A stretch of 64,000 nt of DNA from Enterobacteriaceae bacterium LSJC7 (GTDB lineage Bacteria > Pseudomonadota > Gammaproteobacteria > Enterobacterales > Enterobacteriaceae). The position numbers and the translations under genes are program-made. Positions within the stretch are counted from its first letter, which is position 1; each line of letters begins with the position of its first letter. The stretch lies in contig AMFN01000004.1 in assembly GCA_000302695.1 (NCBI GenBank), positions 62,001 to 126,000 of the forward strand, given 5' to 3'. Below the pieces are notes generated by a model, which was not told the DNA's origin, did not search any database, and saw nothing but the letters and a program-made list of their open reading frames with translations. Of the stretch, positions 19,074-27,942 are shown piece after piece.

Positions 19074-19397
19074 TCAGGCGTGCTGACGATAGTTGGTGGG
19101 CGTCTGGTCAAATTCGCGGCGGAACACGCGGGAAAATGTCTGCTGCGACACATAGCCATAATCCATCGCAATATCAAAAATCGGGCGTTGCGTGTTGCGC
19201 AACTCGCGTGCGGCCATTTCCAGGCGGCGTTGGCGAATATAGTCACCTAGCGTCTGGTGCTTCACGGTGCGGAACATCCGCTGTAAATACCATTTGGAGT
19301 AGCCGGATTTCTTTGCCACGACATCAATGTTGAGCGGCTGATCGATATGCTCATCAATCCATTGCGTCAGGGTTTGAATAATCTCCTGATGGGCCAT
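19074..19397 (-). CDS. soxS: Superoxide response regulator SoxS
   Basis: SoxS is a small AraC/XylS-type activator that turns on oxidative-stress and drug-resistance genes. The 107-residue product consists only of the two helix-turn-helix DNA-binding domain, the E. coli length. Features seen are the start MAHQEIIQTLTQWIDEHID, the first HTH near KKSGYSKWYLQRMFR, and the second near VSQQTFSRVFRREF. It is divergent from soxR, and its promoter holds the SoxR operator. Confidence 0.97.
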   Translation of the reverse strand: MAHQEIIQTLTQWIDEHIDQPLNIDVVAKKSGYSKWYLQRMFRTVKHQTLGDYIRQRRLEMAARELRNTQRPIFDIAMDYGYVSQQTFSRVFRREFDQTPTNYRQHA

Positions 19398-19451
19398 GAT
19401 TTTCCTCTCTTATTTTCCAGTTCGAAGTCTTTGCTAAGCCGGAGTATAATT

Positions 19452-19469
19452 CCTCAAGTTAACTTGAGG
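19452..19469. promoter_or_regulatory. SoxR operator (SoxR box)
   Basis: CCTCAAGTTAACTTGAGG is an exact 18-bp palindrome identical to the known SoxR box, located between the divergent soxS and soxR starts. Oxidised SoxR bound here activates soxS. Confidence 0.95.
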
Positions 19470-19480
19470 TAAAGTCTATT

Positions 19481-19948
19481 GTGGAAAAGAAATCTCCCCG
19501 AATAAAAATGTTGCTCTCTGTGGGGGAAGTGGCAAAGCGTAGCGGTGTGGCGGTGTCGGCCCTGCATTTTTACGAAAGCAAAGGGCTGATAAAAAGCCGC
19601 CGTAATGCCGGTAACCAGCGGCGATATACGCGTGATGTGCTGCGTTATGTGGCGATCATCAAGATTGCCCAGCGCATTGGTATTCCGCTGGCGACCATTA
19701 GCGAGGCCTTCAGCGTGCTGCCAGAAGGCCACACGCTCAGTGCCAAAGAGTGGAAGCAGCTGTCGTCACGCTGGCGTGAGGAGCTGGACCGGCGCATCAA
19801 TACCTTGACGGCGCTGCGCGACGAACTGAACGGCTGCATTGGCTGTGGCTGCCTGTCGCGCAGCGACTGCCCGCTGCGTAACCCCAACGACCAGCTGGGT
19901 GCGCAGGGTACCGGTGCCCGGCTGCTCGGCGACCTCGACGAGCCGTGA
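19481..19948 (+). CDS. soxR: Redox-sensitive transcriptional activator SoxR
   Basis: SoxR is a MerR-family regulator with a [2Fe-2S] cluster; redox-cycling compounds oxidise it and it activates soxS. The 155-residue product has the HTH (residues 11-50, [20 protein letters not shown]) and the cluster cysteines C119, C122, C124 and C130 in [12 protein letters not shown]. The start is GTG 19481, 11 bp from the operator; an ATG in E. coli aligns with this codon. The C-terminus diverges in the last few residues. Confidence 0.97.
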   Translation: MEKKSPRIKMLLSVGEVAKRSGVAVSALHFYESKGLIKSRRNAGNQRRYTRDVLRYVAIIKIAQRIGIPLATISEAFSVLPEGHTLSAKEWKQLSSRWREELDRRINTLTALRDELNGCIGCGCLSRSDCPLRNPNDQLGAQGTGARLLGDLDEP

Positions 19949-20014
19949 TCCCGTTTCGCCAGATATGGCGTGCTTCTCTATAGTGTATGCAACGCCATTG
20001 CTGAGGAGACGCCT

Positions 20015-20686
20015 GTGCTGATTGTTCATCATTTAGACCATTCTCGTTCCAGCCGCATCATCTGGATGCTGGAAGAACTGCACCTGCCTTACGAGATAGT
20101 GCACTATCCGCGTGAGAAAACGCTGTTGGCGCCTCCTGCGCTTAAGCGCATACATCCGCTTGGCAAAGCACCGGTGCTGGAGGATGACGGGCAGGTGATT
20201 GCCGAATCAGGCGCGATTCTGGAGTATTTACAGGAAACGTACGACGCCGACGACCATCTGCGCCCGGCATCAGGGCCGGCGCGCCAGCAATGCCGTTTCT
20301 GGCTGCACTACGCCGAGGGCTCGCTGATGCCGCCACTGTTGATTGCGCTGGTGCTGTCGCGGTTGGGGAAAGCACCGGTGCCCTGGCTGCTGCGCCCGGT
20401 GGGGCGGGCGCTGGGCGCGGGCGTACAGCGCGGCTGGCTTAATGGTCAACTGGCGACGCACGCAGCCTTTATCAATGACCACCTTGCAAGGCATGCATAT
20501 TTCGCCGCAGATAGCTTCAGTATTGCCGATATTCAGATGAGTTACCCCATTGTCGCGCTACTGGCGCGCACAAACCATGACGAGCTGGTGCACGTACGCA
20601 ACTGGTGGCTGCGCATGCAGCAACGCCCGGCGTACCAGCAGGCGGTGAAGCAGGGCGGGCCGTTTGATGTACCAGGCACATCCTGA
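20015..20686 (+). CDS. Glutathione S-transferase family protein
   Basis: This is a 223-residue GST-like protein. The thioredoxin-like N-domain begins LIVHHLDHSRSSRIIWMLEEL with a Ser/Arg active-site region and the HPLGKAPVLED cis-proline motif; ESGAILEYLQE is the glutathione-contact motif and SIADIQMSYPI the C-domain N-capping box. GTG 20015 is preferred because GAGGAG lies 6-7 bp upstream; an in-frame ATG at 19970 overlaps poor context. It resembles the detoxification GSTs found beside soxR in related genera. The substrate is unknown. Confidence 0.85.
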   Translation: MLIVHHLDHSRSSRIIWMLEELHLPYEIVHYPREKTLLAPPALKRIHPLGKAPVLEDDGQVIAESGAILEYLQETYDADDHLRPASGPARQQCRFWLHYAEGSLMPPLLIALVLSRLGKAPVPWLLRPVGRALGAGVQRGWLNGQLATHAAFINDHLARHAYFAADSFSIADIQMSYPIVALLARTNHDELVHVRNWWLRMQQRPAYQQAVKQGGPFDVPGTS

Positions 20687-20699
20687 GGTTAGCTAACAT

Positions 20700-20888
20700 T
20701 TTGCGCATCAACGGTAACGGTTGCGCATCCACTGGCGAGAAAATGTGCTGGCAGCATGCTTTTGGCTGTAAATCGTCAAAGTTATGTTGAAAAGCCCACT
20801 CTGAAGGCCGGATAATCGTTTGCCTGATATTGCCGGTCGCACTGCATATGCGGAGCTAAACGTTTGCGTCTGTTCGTTGATGCGCAAA
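20700..20888. repeat. 189-bp stretch bounded by 14-bp inverted repeats
   Basis: TTTGCGCATCAACG (20700-20713) and its reverse complement CGTTGATGCGCAAA (20875-20888) bound the non-coding leader of ghxP. GCGCATC recurs at 20722. No target-site duplication is obvious, so a mobile origin is not supported. Confidence 0.5.
20854..20869. promoter_or_regulatory. Possible PurR box upstream of ghxP
   Basis: AGCTAAACGTTTGCGT keeps one perfect half-site and the centre of the PurR palindrome ACGCAAACGTTTGCGT (13 of 16 positions). ghxP orthologues have been assigned to the purine regulon, which supports the reading. Confidence 0.55.
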
Positions 20889-20966
20889 TGCATAACAAAA
20901 CAGACTTCGCTGCGACCGGTTCACTATCGATGACAACACATATCAAAAATCTCAGGGGATTGTTCT

Positions 20967-22316
20967 ATGTCTACTCCATCTGCGCGCACCGGCGGCTCTC
21001 TTGACGCCTGGTTTAAAATTTCTGCGCGCGGCAGCACCGTGCGCAAAGAGGTTCTCGCCGGTCTGACGACCTTTCTGGCTATGGTGTACTCGGTTATCGT
21101 CGTGCCGAGTATGCTGGGCAAAGCAGGCTTCCCGCCTGCGGCTGTGTTTGTTGCCACCTGCCTTGTGGCCGGTTTTGGCTCTATCGTCATGGGGCTATGG
21201 GCTAACCTGCCGCTGGCTATCGGCTGTGCTATCTCGCTGACGGCGTTTACCGCTTTTAGCCTGGTGCTGGGCCAGCAAATCAGCGTGCCGGTGGCACTTG
21301 GCGCGGTGTTCCTGATGGGCGTGCTGTTTACGCTGATTTCCGCAACCGGTATCCGCAGCTGGATTTTGCGCAACCTGCCGATGGGCGTGGCGCACGGCAC
21401 TGGCATTGGTATTGGTCTGTTTCTGCTCATCATTGCCGCCAACGGCGTAGGCCTGGTGGTGAAAAACCCACTCGACGGTCTGCCGGTGGCGCTGGGGCAG
21501 TTCACCAGCTTCCCGGTGCTGATGTCGCTGATAGGCCTGGCGGTGATTATCGGTCTGGAAAAGCTCAAAGTGCCTGGCGGTATCCTGCTGACCATTATCG
21601 GCATCTCGATTGTCGGGCTGATTTTTGACCCGGCGGTGCACTTTAGCGGTGTTTTTGCCATGCCGTCTTTAAGTGACGAGAACGGCCATTCGCTGATTGG
21701 CAGCCTGGATATCATGGGCGCGCTCAACCCGGTGGTGCTGCCAAGCGTGCTGGCACTGGTGATGACCGCAGTGTTTGACGCCACCGGCACCATTCGCGCC
21801 GTGGCCGGGCAGGCAAAACTGCTCGATAAAGACGGCCAGATTATCGACGGCGGTAAAGCGCTGACCACCGACTCCGTGAGCAGCGTCTTCTCAAGCCTGG
21901 TGGGGGCATCCCCAGCGGCGGTGTACATTGAATCTGCCGCTGGCACGGCGGCAGGCGGTAAGACCGGTCTGACGGCTATTGTGGTGGGCGTGCTGTTCCT
22001 GCTGATTCTGTTCCTCTCGCCGCTGTCTTACCTGGTGCCGGTCTATGCGACTGCGCCAGCGCTGATGTACGTAGGGCTGCTGATGCTCAGCAACGTGGCG
22101 AAAATCGATTTTGAGGACTTTGTTGATGCGATGGCAGGGCTGATTACCGCCGTGTTTATCGTCTTCACCTGCAACATCGTTACCGGCATTATGATTGGTT
22201 TTGCCTCGCTGGTGGTGGGACGTCTGGTATCCGGCGAGTGGCGCAAGCTGAACGTTGGCACGGTGATCATCGCCGTGGCGCTGGTGGCATTTTATGCTGG
22301 CGGCTGGGCCATCTGA
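20967..22316 (+). CDS. ghxP: Guanine/hypoxanthine permease GhxP
   Basis: This is an inner-membrane proton symporter of the NCS2 azaguanine-like family (AzgA type) that imports guanine and hypoxanthine. The 449 residues are the E. coli GhxP (YjcD) length and the sequence is similar throughout. The motifs [19 protein letters not shown] in the first helix, [14 protein letters not shown], and [20 protein letters not shown] are the family substrate-site helices. AGGGG precedes the start. A PurR-like site and a terminator flank it. Confidence 0.95.
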   Translation: MSTPSARTGGSLDAWFKISARGSTVRKEVLAGLTTFLAMVYSVIVVPSMLGKAGFPPAAVFVATCLVAGFGSIVMGLWANLPLAIGCAISLTAFTAFSLVLGQQISVPVALGAVFLMGVLFTLISATGIRSWILRNLPMGVAHGTGIGIGLFLLIIAANGVGLVVKNPLDGLPVALGQFTSFPVLMSLIGLAVIIGLEKLKVPGGILLTIIGISIVGLIFDPAVHFSGVFAMPSLSDENGHSLIGSLDIMGALNPVVLPSVLALVMTAVFDATGTIRAVAGQAKLLDKDGQIIDGGKALTTDSVSSVFSSLVGASPAAVYIESAAGTAAGGKTGLTAIVVGVLFLLILFLSPLSYLVPVYATAPALMYVGLLMLSNVAKIDFEDFVDAMAGLITAVFIVFTCNIVTGIMIGFASLVVGRLVSGEWRKLNVGTVIIAVALVAFYAGGWAI

Positions 22317-22326
22317 CGACTCTGAC

Positions 22327-22348
22327 GGGCCGGGGAACCGGCCCTTTT
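22327..22348 (+). terminator. Rho-independent terminator of ghxP
   Basis: GGGCCGG-GGAA-CCGGCCC (22327-22344) is followed by TTTTCC directly after the ghxP stop. Confidence 0.85.
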
Positions 22349-22464
22349 CCGACTTTTCCCTTTTTCGTCAGTTTTAAGTCTCTTCTTGTTTCCTTTGGTT
22401 GAAAAAAGTTGTTCTATTATCTTGTTAGTTATCTTTGATAGTAGAAAATCGCGACAAGGACAGC

Positions 22465-24111
22465 ATGGAAATCTTCTTTACCATTTTGATTTTGACCTTT
22501 GTAGTGTCTCTCTCAGGGGTCGTGACTCGTATACTTCCATTCCAGATACCGCTGCCGCTGATGCAAATTGCCATCGGTGCTCTGCTGGCGTGGCCAACGT
22601 TTGGTTTGCACGTTGACTTCGACCCAGAGCTGTTTCTGGTTCTGTTTATTCCTCCGTTGCTGTTTGCCGATGGCTGGAAAACGCCGACGCGTGAATTTAT
22701 TCAACACGGCCGCGAAATTATTGGCCTTGCGCTGGCGCTGGTGCTCGTTACCGTGGTCGGTATCGGTTTCCTGATTTACTGGATGGTGCCGGGCATTCCA
22801 CTGATACCGGCGCTGGCGCTGGCAGCGGTACTGTCGCCGACTGACGCCGTGGCGCTGTCGGGCATTGTTGGCGAAGGGCGCATCCCGAAAAAGATCATGG
22901 GGATTTTGCAGGGCGAGGCGCTGATGAACGACGCCTCCGGCCTGGTGTCGCTGAAGTTTGCCGTCGCCGTGGCGATGGGGACAATGGTGTTTACCGTCGG
23001 CGGGGCGTCGCTGGAGTTCATGAAGGTTGCCATCGGCGGTCTGCTGGCCGGTATTGCGGTAAGCTGGCTGTATGGCCGCTCGCTGCGCCTGATGAGCCGC
23101 TGGAGCGGCGATGAACCGGCGACCCAGATTGTGCTGCTGTTCCTGCTGCCGTTTGCTTCTTACCTGATTGCAGAACACATCGGCGTTTCCGGCATCCTGG
23201 CGGCAGTGGCGGCGGGCATGACCATCACCCGCTCCGGCGTGATGCGCACCGCGCCGCTGGCTATGCGCCTGCGCGCCAACAGCGTGTGGTCGATGCTGGA
23301 GTTTGTGTTTAACGGCATGGTGTTCCTGATGTTGGGCCTGCAACTGCCGGACATTCTGGAAACCTCGCTGGTGGCTGCTGAGGCCGACCCGAACGTTGAA
23401 GTCTGGATGCTGTTCCTGGATATCGTGCTGATTTACTTCGCGCTTATCCTGGTACGTTTCCTGTGGCTGTGGTGCATGAAGAATTTCAGCAAACGCTTCC
23501 TGAAGAAAAAACCGATGGAATTTGGCTCCTGGAGTATGCGTGAGATCCTGATTGCGTCGTTTGCGGGGGTGCGCGGTGCGATTACGCTTGCGGGTGTGCT
23601 CTCTATCCCGCTGCTGTTGCCCAGCGGAGATGTCTTCCCGGCGCGTTATGAGCTTATCTTCCTGGCCGCAGGTGTGATTCTGTTCTCACTGTTTGTGGGC
23701 GTTATCATGCTGCCGATTTTGCTGCGCCATCTTGAAGTGGCCGACAAGTCGCAGTCGCATCAGGAAGAGCGCCTGGCGAAATCAGCGACGGCAGAAGTGG
23801 CTATCGTCGCTATCCAGAAAATGGAAGAGCGTCTGGCGAGCAACATGGATGAGAACATCGACAACCAGCTGCTTAAAGAGGTCAGTTCACGCGTTATTGG
23901 TAACTTGCGTCGCCGTGCCGACGGGCGCAACGACGTGGAGAACTCAGAGCTTGAAGAGAACCTGGAGCGTCGCTTCCGCCTGACGGCGCTGCGCTCAGAG
24001 CGTGCGGAACTGTACCACCTGCGCGCCACCCAGCAGATTAGCAACGAGACGCTGAACAAGATGCTTTACGATCTGGATTTGCTGGAAACATTGCTGATGG
24101 AAAAAGAGTAA
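22465..24111 (+). CDS. yjcE: CPA1-type cation/proton antiporter YjcE
   Basis: This is a predicted Na+(K+)/H+ exchanger of the inner membrane. The start is ATG 22465 (MEIFFTILILTFVVSLSG) behind AAGGACAGC, giving 548 residues; an in-frame upstream extension (22435) does not match E. coli YjcE. About 12 membrane helices occupy residues 1-410. LSPTDAVALSGIVGEG and GEALMNDASGLV carry the conserved Asp residues of CPA1 transport sites. The C-terminal ~130 residues are charged and cytoplasmic. Confidence 0.94.
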   Translation: MEIFFTILILTFVVSLSGVVTRILPFQIPLPLMQIAIGALLAWPTFGLHVDFDPELFLVLFIPPLLFADGWKTPTREFIQHGREIIGLALALVLVTVVGIGFLIYWMVPGIPLIPALALAAVLSPTDAVALSGIVGEGRIPKKIMGILQGEALMNDASGLVSLKFAVAVAMGTMVFTVGGASLEFMKVAIGGLLAGIAVSWLYGRSLRLMSRWSGDEPATQIVLLFLLPFASYLIAEHIGVSGILAAVAAGMTITRSGVMRTAPLAMRLRANSVWSMLEFVFNGMVFLMLGLQLPDILETSLVAAEADPNVEVWMLFLDIVLIYFALILVRFLWLWCMKNFSKRFLKKKPMEFGSWSMREILIASFAGVRGAITLAGVLSIPLLLPSGDVFPARYELIFLAAGVILFSLFVGVIMLPILLRHLEVADKSQSHQEERLAKSATAEVAIVAIQKMEERLASNMDENIDNQLLKEVSSRVIGNLRRRADGRNDVENSELEENLERRFRLTALRSERAELYHLRATQQISNETLNKMLYDLDLLETLLMEKE

Positions 24112-24138
24112 ACGTTTCTGCTCTGAGCTGTACTACGA

Positions 24139-24170
24139 AATGGTCTGGTGAAAACCGGACCATTTTTTTT
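24139..24170 (+). terminator. Rho-independent terminator of yjcE
   Basis: TGGTCTGGT/ACCGGACCA (one mismatch) with a short AAA-containing loop is followed by eight T residues. Confidence 0.88.
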
Positions 24171-24328
24171 GCGGCAAGTGTATAGCATGTAACATGCCGC
24201 TTCCGGCAAGCCATGTTCAGTGCGCTGTTCTCCGGCATGATGAGGAGAAGAGCGTCGCAGATTGATGCTATTGTGAGACGTTAACACGTTATTGCAGAAC
24301 GAAACGTGAAATCATGGAGGATGCCGTG

Positions 24329-24565
24329 ATGTTTCTATTCAGAGCGCTGTTTCTCGGCTGGCAGACAGGTACGCTGGGAAGAGCGAGATTTTTTGTCTGT
24401 ACGTTGATTGTGGCTGTTCTGATCGCCATCAGCATTCAGATGGTACTCGTTATAATGTATTCAGAACGTACATCGTTGGTATTTGAGGGGACGTTCTGGC
24501 TGACGTTGTTCTGGAGTTACTATTATGCGATGGCAGGGATAAATATTGCCGGGTACAGTGAATGA
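24329..24565 (+). CDS. Small membrane protein of unknown function
   Basis: This 78-residue frame starts at ATG 24329, with GGAGG 8 bp upstream. It has two likely membrane helices (about 20-40 and 47-65), and the N-terminal FLGWQTGTLGRARFF is amphipathic. The spacing and hydrophobicity loosely recall the first part of DUF805 membrane proteins, but the match is too weak to assign. It could be a truncated remnant at the left edge of the accessory block that replaces the E. coli yjcF region. Confidence 0.5.
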   Translation: MFLFRALFLGWQTGTLGRARFFVCTLIVAVLIAISIQMVLVIMYSERTSLVFEGTFWLTLFWSYYYAMAGINIAGYSE

Positions 24566-24776
24566 AAGCACTGCTAACACGTTATGTATTGTGGATGAGG
24601 TAAAGGGAGTCTGACTACAGCCTTATCGCTGGCAGCACAATAAACGTCAGTAAATTAAGTGCGATGCCATCAGAGAGACGTTACGGAAACCGTCACTGAT
24701 TTATGCTCATTAAATAATGCAATTAAATAAAACCCGCAATAATACGGGTTTTATTCATCATCGCTAACAGCTGCCG

Positions 24777-25049
24777 TTAAATCTCATACTGACTGCAACT
24801 CTGGCCATATTGAGGCGATACGGGGCCAATTTTCACAACGCGGGTTTGATAGATTTTCCCGTTCTGAACTTCTGTTTGCTGATAAACACACATAACGTCG
24901 CTTTTGAAACTATTTTTAGCCGGCTCTGAATATAAAAATTGTCTCTTAGCTATATAAATAGCAGAGGCAGCCGAAAACCCAGCATAGCTGCTGAGCGTTG
25001 TTAAAGCAGCTGTGCAGAGCGCTGCGGCAACGACCAGTTTTATCTTCAT
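24777..25049 (-). CDS. Small secreted protein of unknown function
   Basis: This is a 90-residue product from ATG 25049, preceded by AAGGATG. Residues 1-23 (MKIKLVVAAALCTAALTTLSSYA) form a clear Sec signal peptide. The mature part has two cysteines (VMCVYQQT and GQSCSQYEI), which suggests a periplasmic disulphide-bonded protein of about 67 residues. A longer in-frame start at 25109 lacks a ribosome site. The gene is isolated in AT-rich DNA, and I do not recognise the family. Confidence 0.6.
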   Translation of the reverse strand: MKIKLVVAAALCTAALTTLSSYAGFSAASAIYIAKRQFLYSEPAKNSFKSDVMCVYQQTEVQNGKIYQTRVVKIGPVSPQYGQSCSQYEI

Positions 25050-25703
25050 TTTTTCATCCTTAAAAATAGTCAACGTGATTGTTGGGTTGAGAAGAAGGCA
25101 AGCTTGCAAAGGAATATTACCCTTTTCAACGCTCTCTTAAGATACATTATCGCAGAATATGTGATTTATAACTCGCTTTTCAAATGAAATTATAATTCAA
25201 GTAAGATTTATCTACGTCAGGTGGGAATTATTAACTCTCGTTGGTAATATTGCCGGGGCGTGAATGAAGGGTGATTTTAATGATATATAATATAATCACT
25301 CACTAAGTGATGTGGCAGAGTTATTTTCCCTGGCCTAACGTGCCGCACTAAATCAACGGGATTTATCTTTCCAGACTCAAGCTTTATTGCGGTGTCAAAA
25401 GCAAAGAATTTCTTTAGGGTTTCATGAATATTTCATTTGCATCTGGCTACTGGTGACTGAGTTATTAACGGGCGAGATTGAGGGATAGCAGGTATTTTAA
25501 ATTAAAGCGTCAGCGGAGTAGGTTCACTCTTTATCGTGCTGTTTTTAAACGTCTGTGGTTTTATGGCCGGAACAGGCAATGACGACGTCATCCCGCTGAG
25601 GGACAACCCGTATCGTCACCCTGCGCGGGAGCGGTACATACTGCGGTTTGGTCTTATCTCCCATCTCCTCAGGCGCAGTCAGTCTGGCCGCAGATTCTCT
25701 CTG
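25050..25703. other. AT-rich gap, no gene seen
   Basis: About 650 bp upstream of the small secreted protein and downstream of the LysR gene. It is AT-rich to 25500, then GC-rich. No convincing reading frame, hairpin terminator or RNA motif was found. The 145-codon plus frame starting 25536 runs antisense into lysR and is a shadow. Confidence 0.5.
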
Positions 25704-26591
25704 TTATTCTGTGACGTTCCAGAGTTGTTTACAGCACGCAATCCACGCTTGTGCGCTGTGAGACAGGTAAGTATCTTCGCGCCAGATCATGCCCAACTGC
25801 CAGCGCAGCGGGGCGTGCAGCGGCAGCCACATCAGCACATTTTTATCCAGACGCTGGCAGACAGGCTCCGGCAGAATGGCGATACCGACCCCGGCTTCTA
25901 CCATCGCCGCCAGGAAATCCCATTGACCGCTGCGCACTGCGATGCGCGGACTCACGTTGTGTGCCTCAAATAGCCGCATCAACTGGCGGCTGAGCGCAAA
26001 ATCTTCGTTGTAAATCACCAGCGGATGGTCGCCCAGTTCACCGGGTTCCACGTATTCGCGGTTAAGCCACGGTTCACTGCGTGGCGTGAGCACGCAAAGC
26101 GGGTGGCTAAAAAGCGGCAGCGTGGCGAGGTTCAGCTCGTCTTCTACCGGCAGCGCCGTCATTGCCAGGTCCAGCTCGCCGTGCATCACCGCCTGCTGGA
26201 CTGTCAGGCCGCCAAACTCAGCAATTTTTAACTCCACGCCAGGATAGCTCTGGCGGTAAACGCTGATAGGCTTCGCCATCAGCATCCCCACCATCGGAGG
26301 AATGCCGAGCCTGAGCACGCCTTTATTGAGGTGATTGATATCGATAAGCTCGGCTTCCAGTTGGCGAAACTCGTCGAGGATCGCCAGGCCGCGTTCGTAA
26401 ACCACACGTCCGGTATCAGTGAGCAGTAACCTGCGCCCGTCGCGAATCAGCAGCGTGCAGTTCAACTCCTCTTCCAGATTGCGCAGCATCTTGCTGATGG
26501 TGGGCTGTGTGACAAACAGCTTCTGCGCCGCGCGGGTAAAGCTTTGCTGGCGCACCACTTCAACGAAATAGCGCAGCGTGCGGATATCCAT
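25704..26591 (-). CDS. LysR-type regulator, probably controlling cidAB
   Basis: This is a 295-residue LysR protein: an N-terminal HTH (MDIRTLRYFVEVVRQQSFTR, then LFVTQPTISKMLRNLEEEL) and a periplasmic-binding-like effector domain from about residue 90. It is divergent from cidA, with about 100 bp between the starts. This arrangement matches CidR/YwbI-type regulators that activate cid genes, so CidR is the likely role. The ligand is unknown (weak organic acids are discussed for homologues). Confidence 0.85.
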   Translation of the reverse strand: MDIRTLRYFVEVVRQQSFTRAAQKLFVTQPTISKMLRNLEEELNCTLLIRDGRRLLLTDTGRVVYERGLAILDEFRQLEAELIDINHLNKGVLRLGIPPMVGMLMAKPISVYRQSYPGVELKIAEFGGLTVQQAVMHGELDLAMTALPVEDELNLATLPLFSHPLCVLTPRSEPWLNREYVEPGELGDHPLVIYNEDFALSRQLMRLFEAHNVSPRIAVRSGQWDFLAAMVEAGVGIAILPEPVCQRLDKNVLMWLPLHAPLRWQLGMIWREDTYLSHSAQAWIACCKQLWNVTE

Positions 26592-26693
26592 AACTATTCC
26601 CGTAGCCTATCGTAGCGATGATTTTAATTCATTTCTGGCACGTATGCGGCCTCTCTATACTGGGTCCCTCGTCTCTTTTCTCTGGAAGTATTT

Positions 26694-27119
26694 ATGGCCA
26701 CGGTTTCTGGCCCCTCTGCGCCCACTGCATTAAGCCGTCTCGCCGTGCCGTTACAGGTGCTGCTGTACGCCGGATTATTTCTTTTTGCCCAATACCTGGT
26801 GAGTTGGCTGAATCTGCCGCTGCCCGCCAACGTGGTGGGGCTACTGCTCATGCTGACGCTGATTATCACTCGCGTGCTGCCGCTCAAATGGGTACGTGCC
26901 GGAGCCGCGTGGCTATTGGCGGAGATGCTGCTGTTCTTTGTGCCCGCGGTGGTGGCAGTGGTGGACTACGGCGACCTGCTGCTGGCAGACGGCTGGCGCA
27001 TCCTGCTGGTAATTGTACTCAGCACGCTGATGGTGTTGGGCGCTACCGCGTGGGTGGTGGATAAAGTGTGGCGCTTTGAATTAGCGCGTGCGGCTCGTGG
27101 ACAGGCAAAGCATGAATAG
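26694..27119 (+). CDS. cidA: CidA/LrgA family holin-like protein
   Basis: This 141-residue membrane protein has four predicted helices. The family blocks LNLPLPANVVGLLLMLTLI and AAWLLAEMLLFFVPAVVAV are present. CidA/LrgA proteins are holin-like or, in more recent work, tied to export of metabolic by-products; the function in enterobacteria is not settled. The last eight bases overlap the cidB start, so the two are co-translated. Divergent LysR control is likely. Confidence 0.86.
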   Translation: MATVSGPSAPTALSRLAVPLQVLLYAGLFLFAQYLVSWLNLPLPANVVGLLLMLTLIITRVLPLKWVRAGAAWLLAEMLLFFVPAVVAVVDYGDLLLADGWRILLVIVLSTLMVLGATAWVVDKVWRFELARAARGQAKHE

Positions 27120-27801
27120 CGCGCTACTGAGCGTTTTCTGTCTGGCGCTGACGCTGGGCCTGTATTACGTCAACAAGCGCCTGTGGCGGCGCTGGCGCAG
27201 GCTGGCATTGATGCCGCTGGTGTTCACGCCGCTGTTGCTGGTGGCGGTGCTGGTGTTTGGGCACATTTCTTATCAAAACTACATTGCCGAAAGCCACTGG
27301 CTGATGTGGCTGCTGGGTCCGGCAACCATCGCGTTTGCTGTACCGGTTTATGACAATCTGCCGCTGATTCGCCGCCACTGGATGTCGCTGTGCGCGGGGG
27401 TGATGACCGCAACGGTGGTGGCCGTTACCAGTTCGGTGTGGCTGGCGCGGTTGCTGATGCTGTCGGATTCCGTGCAGCGCAGTCTGGCGGTGCGCTCTGT
27501 CACTACGCCCTTTGCGCTGGCGGCGGCGCAGCCCATGGGCGGGCAGGCCGACCTGGTGGCGCTGTTTGTAGTAGTGACCGGGGTGTTTGGCATGGCGGTG
27601 GGCGACGCGCTGTTTCTGCGCCTGGCTATCCGCGAAGGCGTGGCAAAGGGCGCGGCACTGGGTGCGGCTTCCCATGGTGCAGGCACGTCGCGCTCTTATG
27701 AAATGGGGCCGCAGGAGGGCATGGTGGCAAGCCTGGTAATGATGCTTTCCGGCGTGGTGATGGTTCTGGTAGCGCCGCTGGTGGCAAAGGTGATGTTTTA
27801 G
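27112..27801 (+). CDS. cidB: CidB/LrgB family membrane protein
   Basis: This is a 229-residue partner of CidA. ATG 27112 lies inside the end of cidA; the longer frame from 27088 is discarded. Six or more membrane helices are seen. SVTTPFALAAAQPMGGQADL and GAASHGAGTSRSYEMGPQEG are the hallmark LrgB motifs. It acts with CidA in the inner membrane. There is no terminator immediately downstream; the next gene is convergent. Confidence 0.88.
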   Translation: MNSALLSVFCLALTLGLYYVNKRLWRRWRRLALMPLVFTPLLLVAVLVFGHISYQNYIAESHWLMWLLGPATIAFAVPVYDNLPLIRRHWMSLCAGVMTATVVAVTSSVWLARLLMLSDSVQRSLAVRSVTTPFALAAAQPMGGQADLVALFVVVTGVFGMAVGDALFLRLAIREGVAKGAALGAASHGAGTSRSYEMGPQEGMVASLVMMLSGVVMVLVAPLVAKVMF

Positions 27802-27942
27802 TCAGGTGGATGATGGCTGCACAACACTGTCAGTGGCGAGGTAGACTAACGTGGACAGATGCAGCTTATCAGGTGACCTAAGCGCTTCGCTATTGCGATC
27901 TGAGAACGGCTAAACAGGGTGGCGCAATCACCAGAGACACTG

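Noticed and set aside
20700-20888. MITE or insertion-sequence remnant
   Set aside because: Terminal repeats exist but no flanking target duplication or transposase trace was seen.
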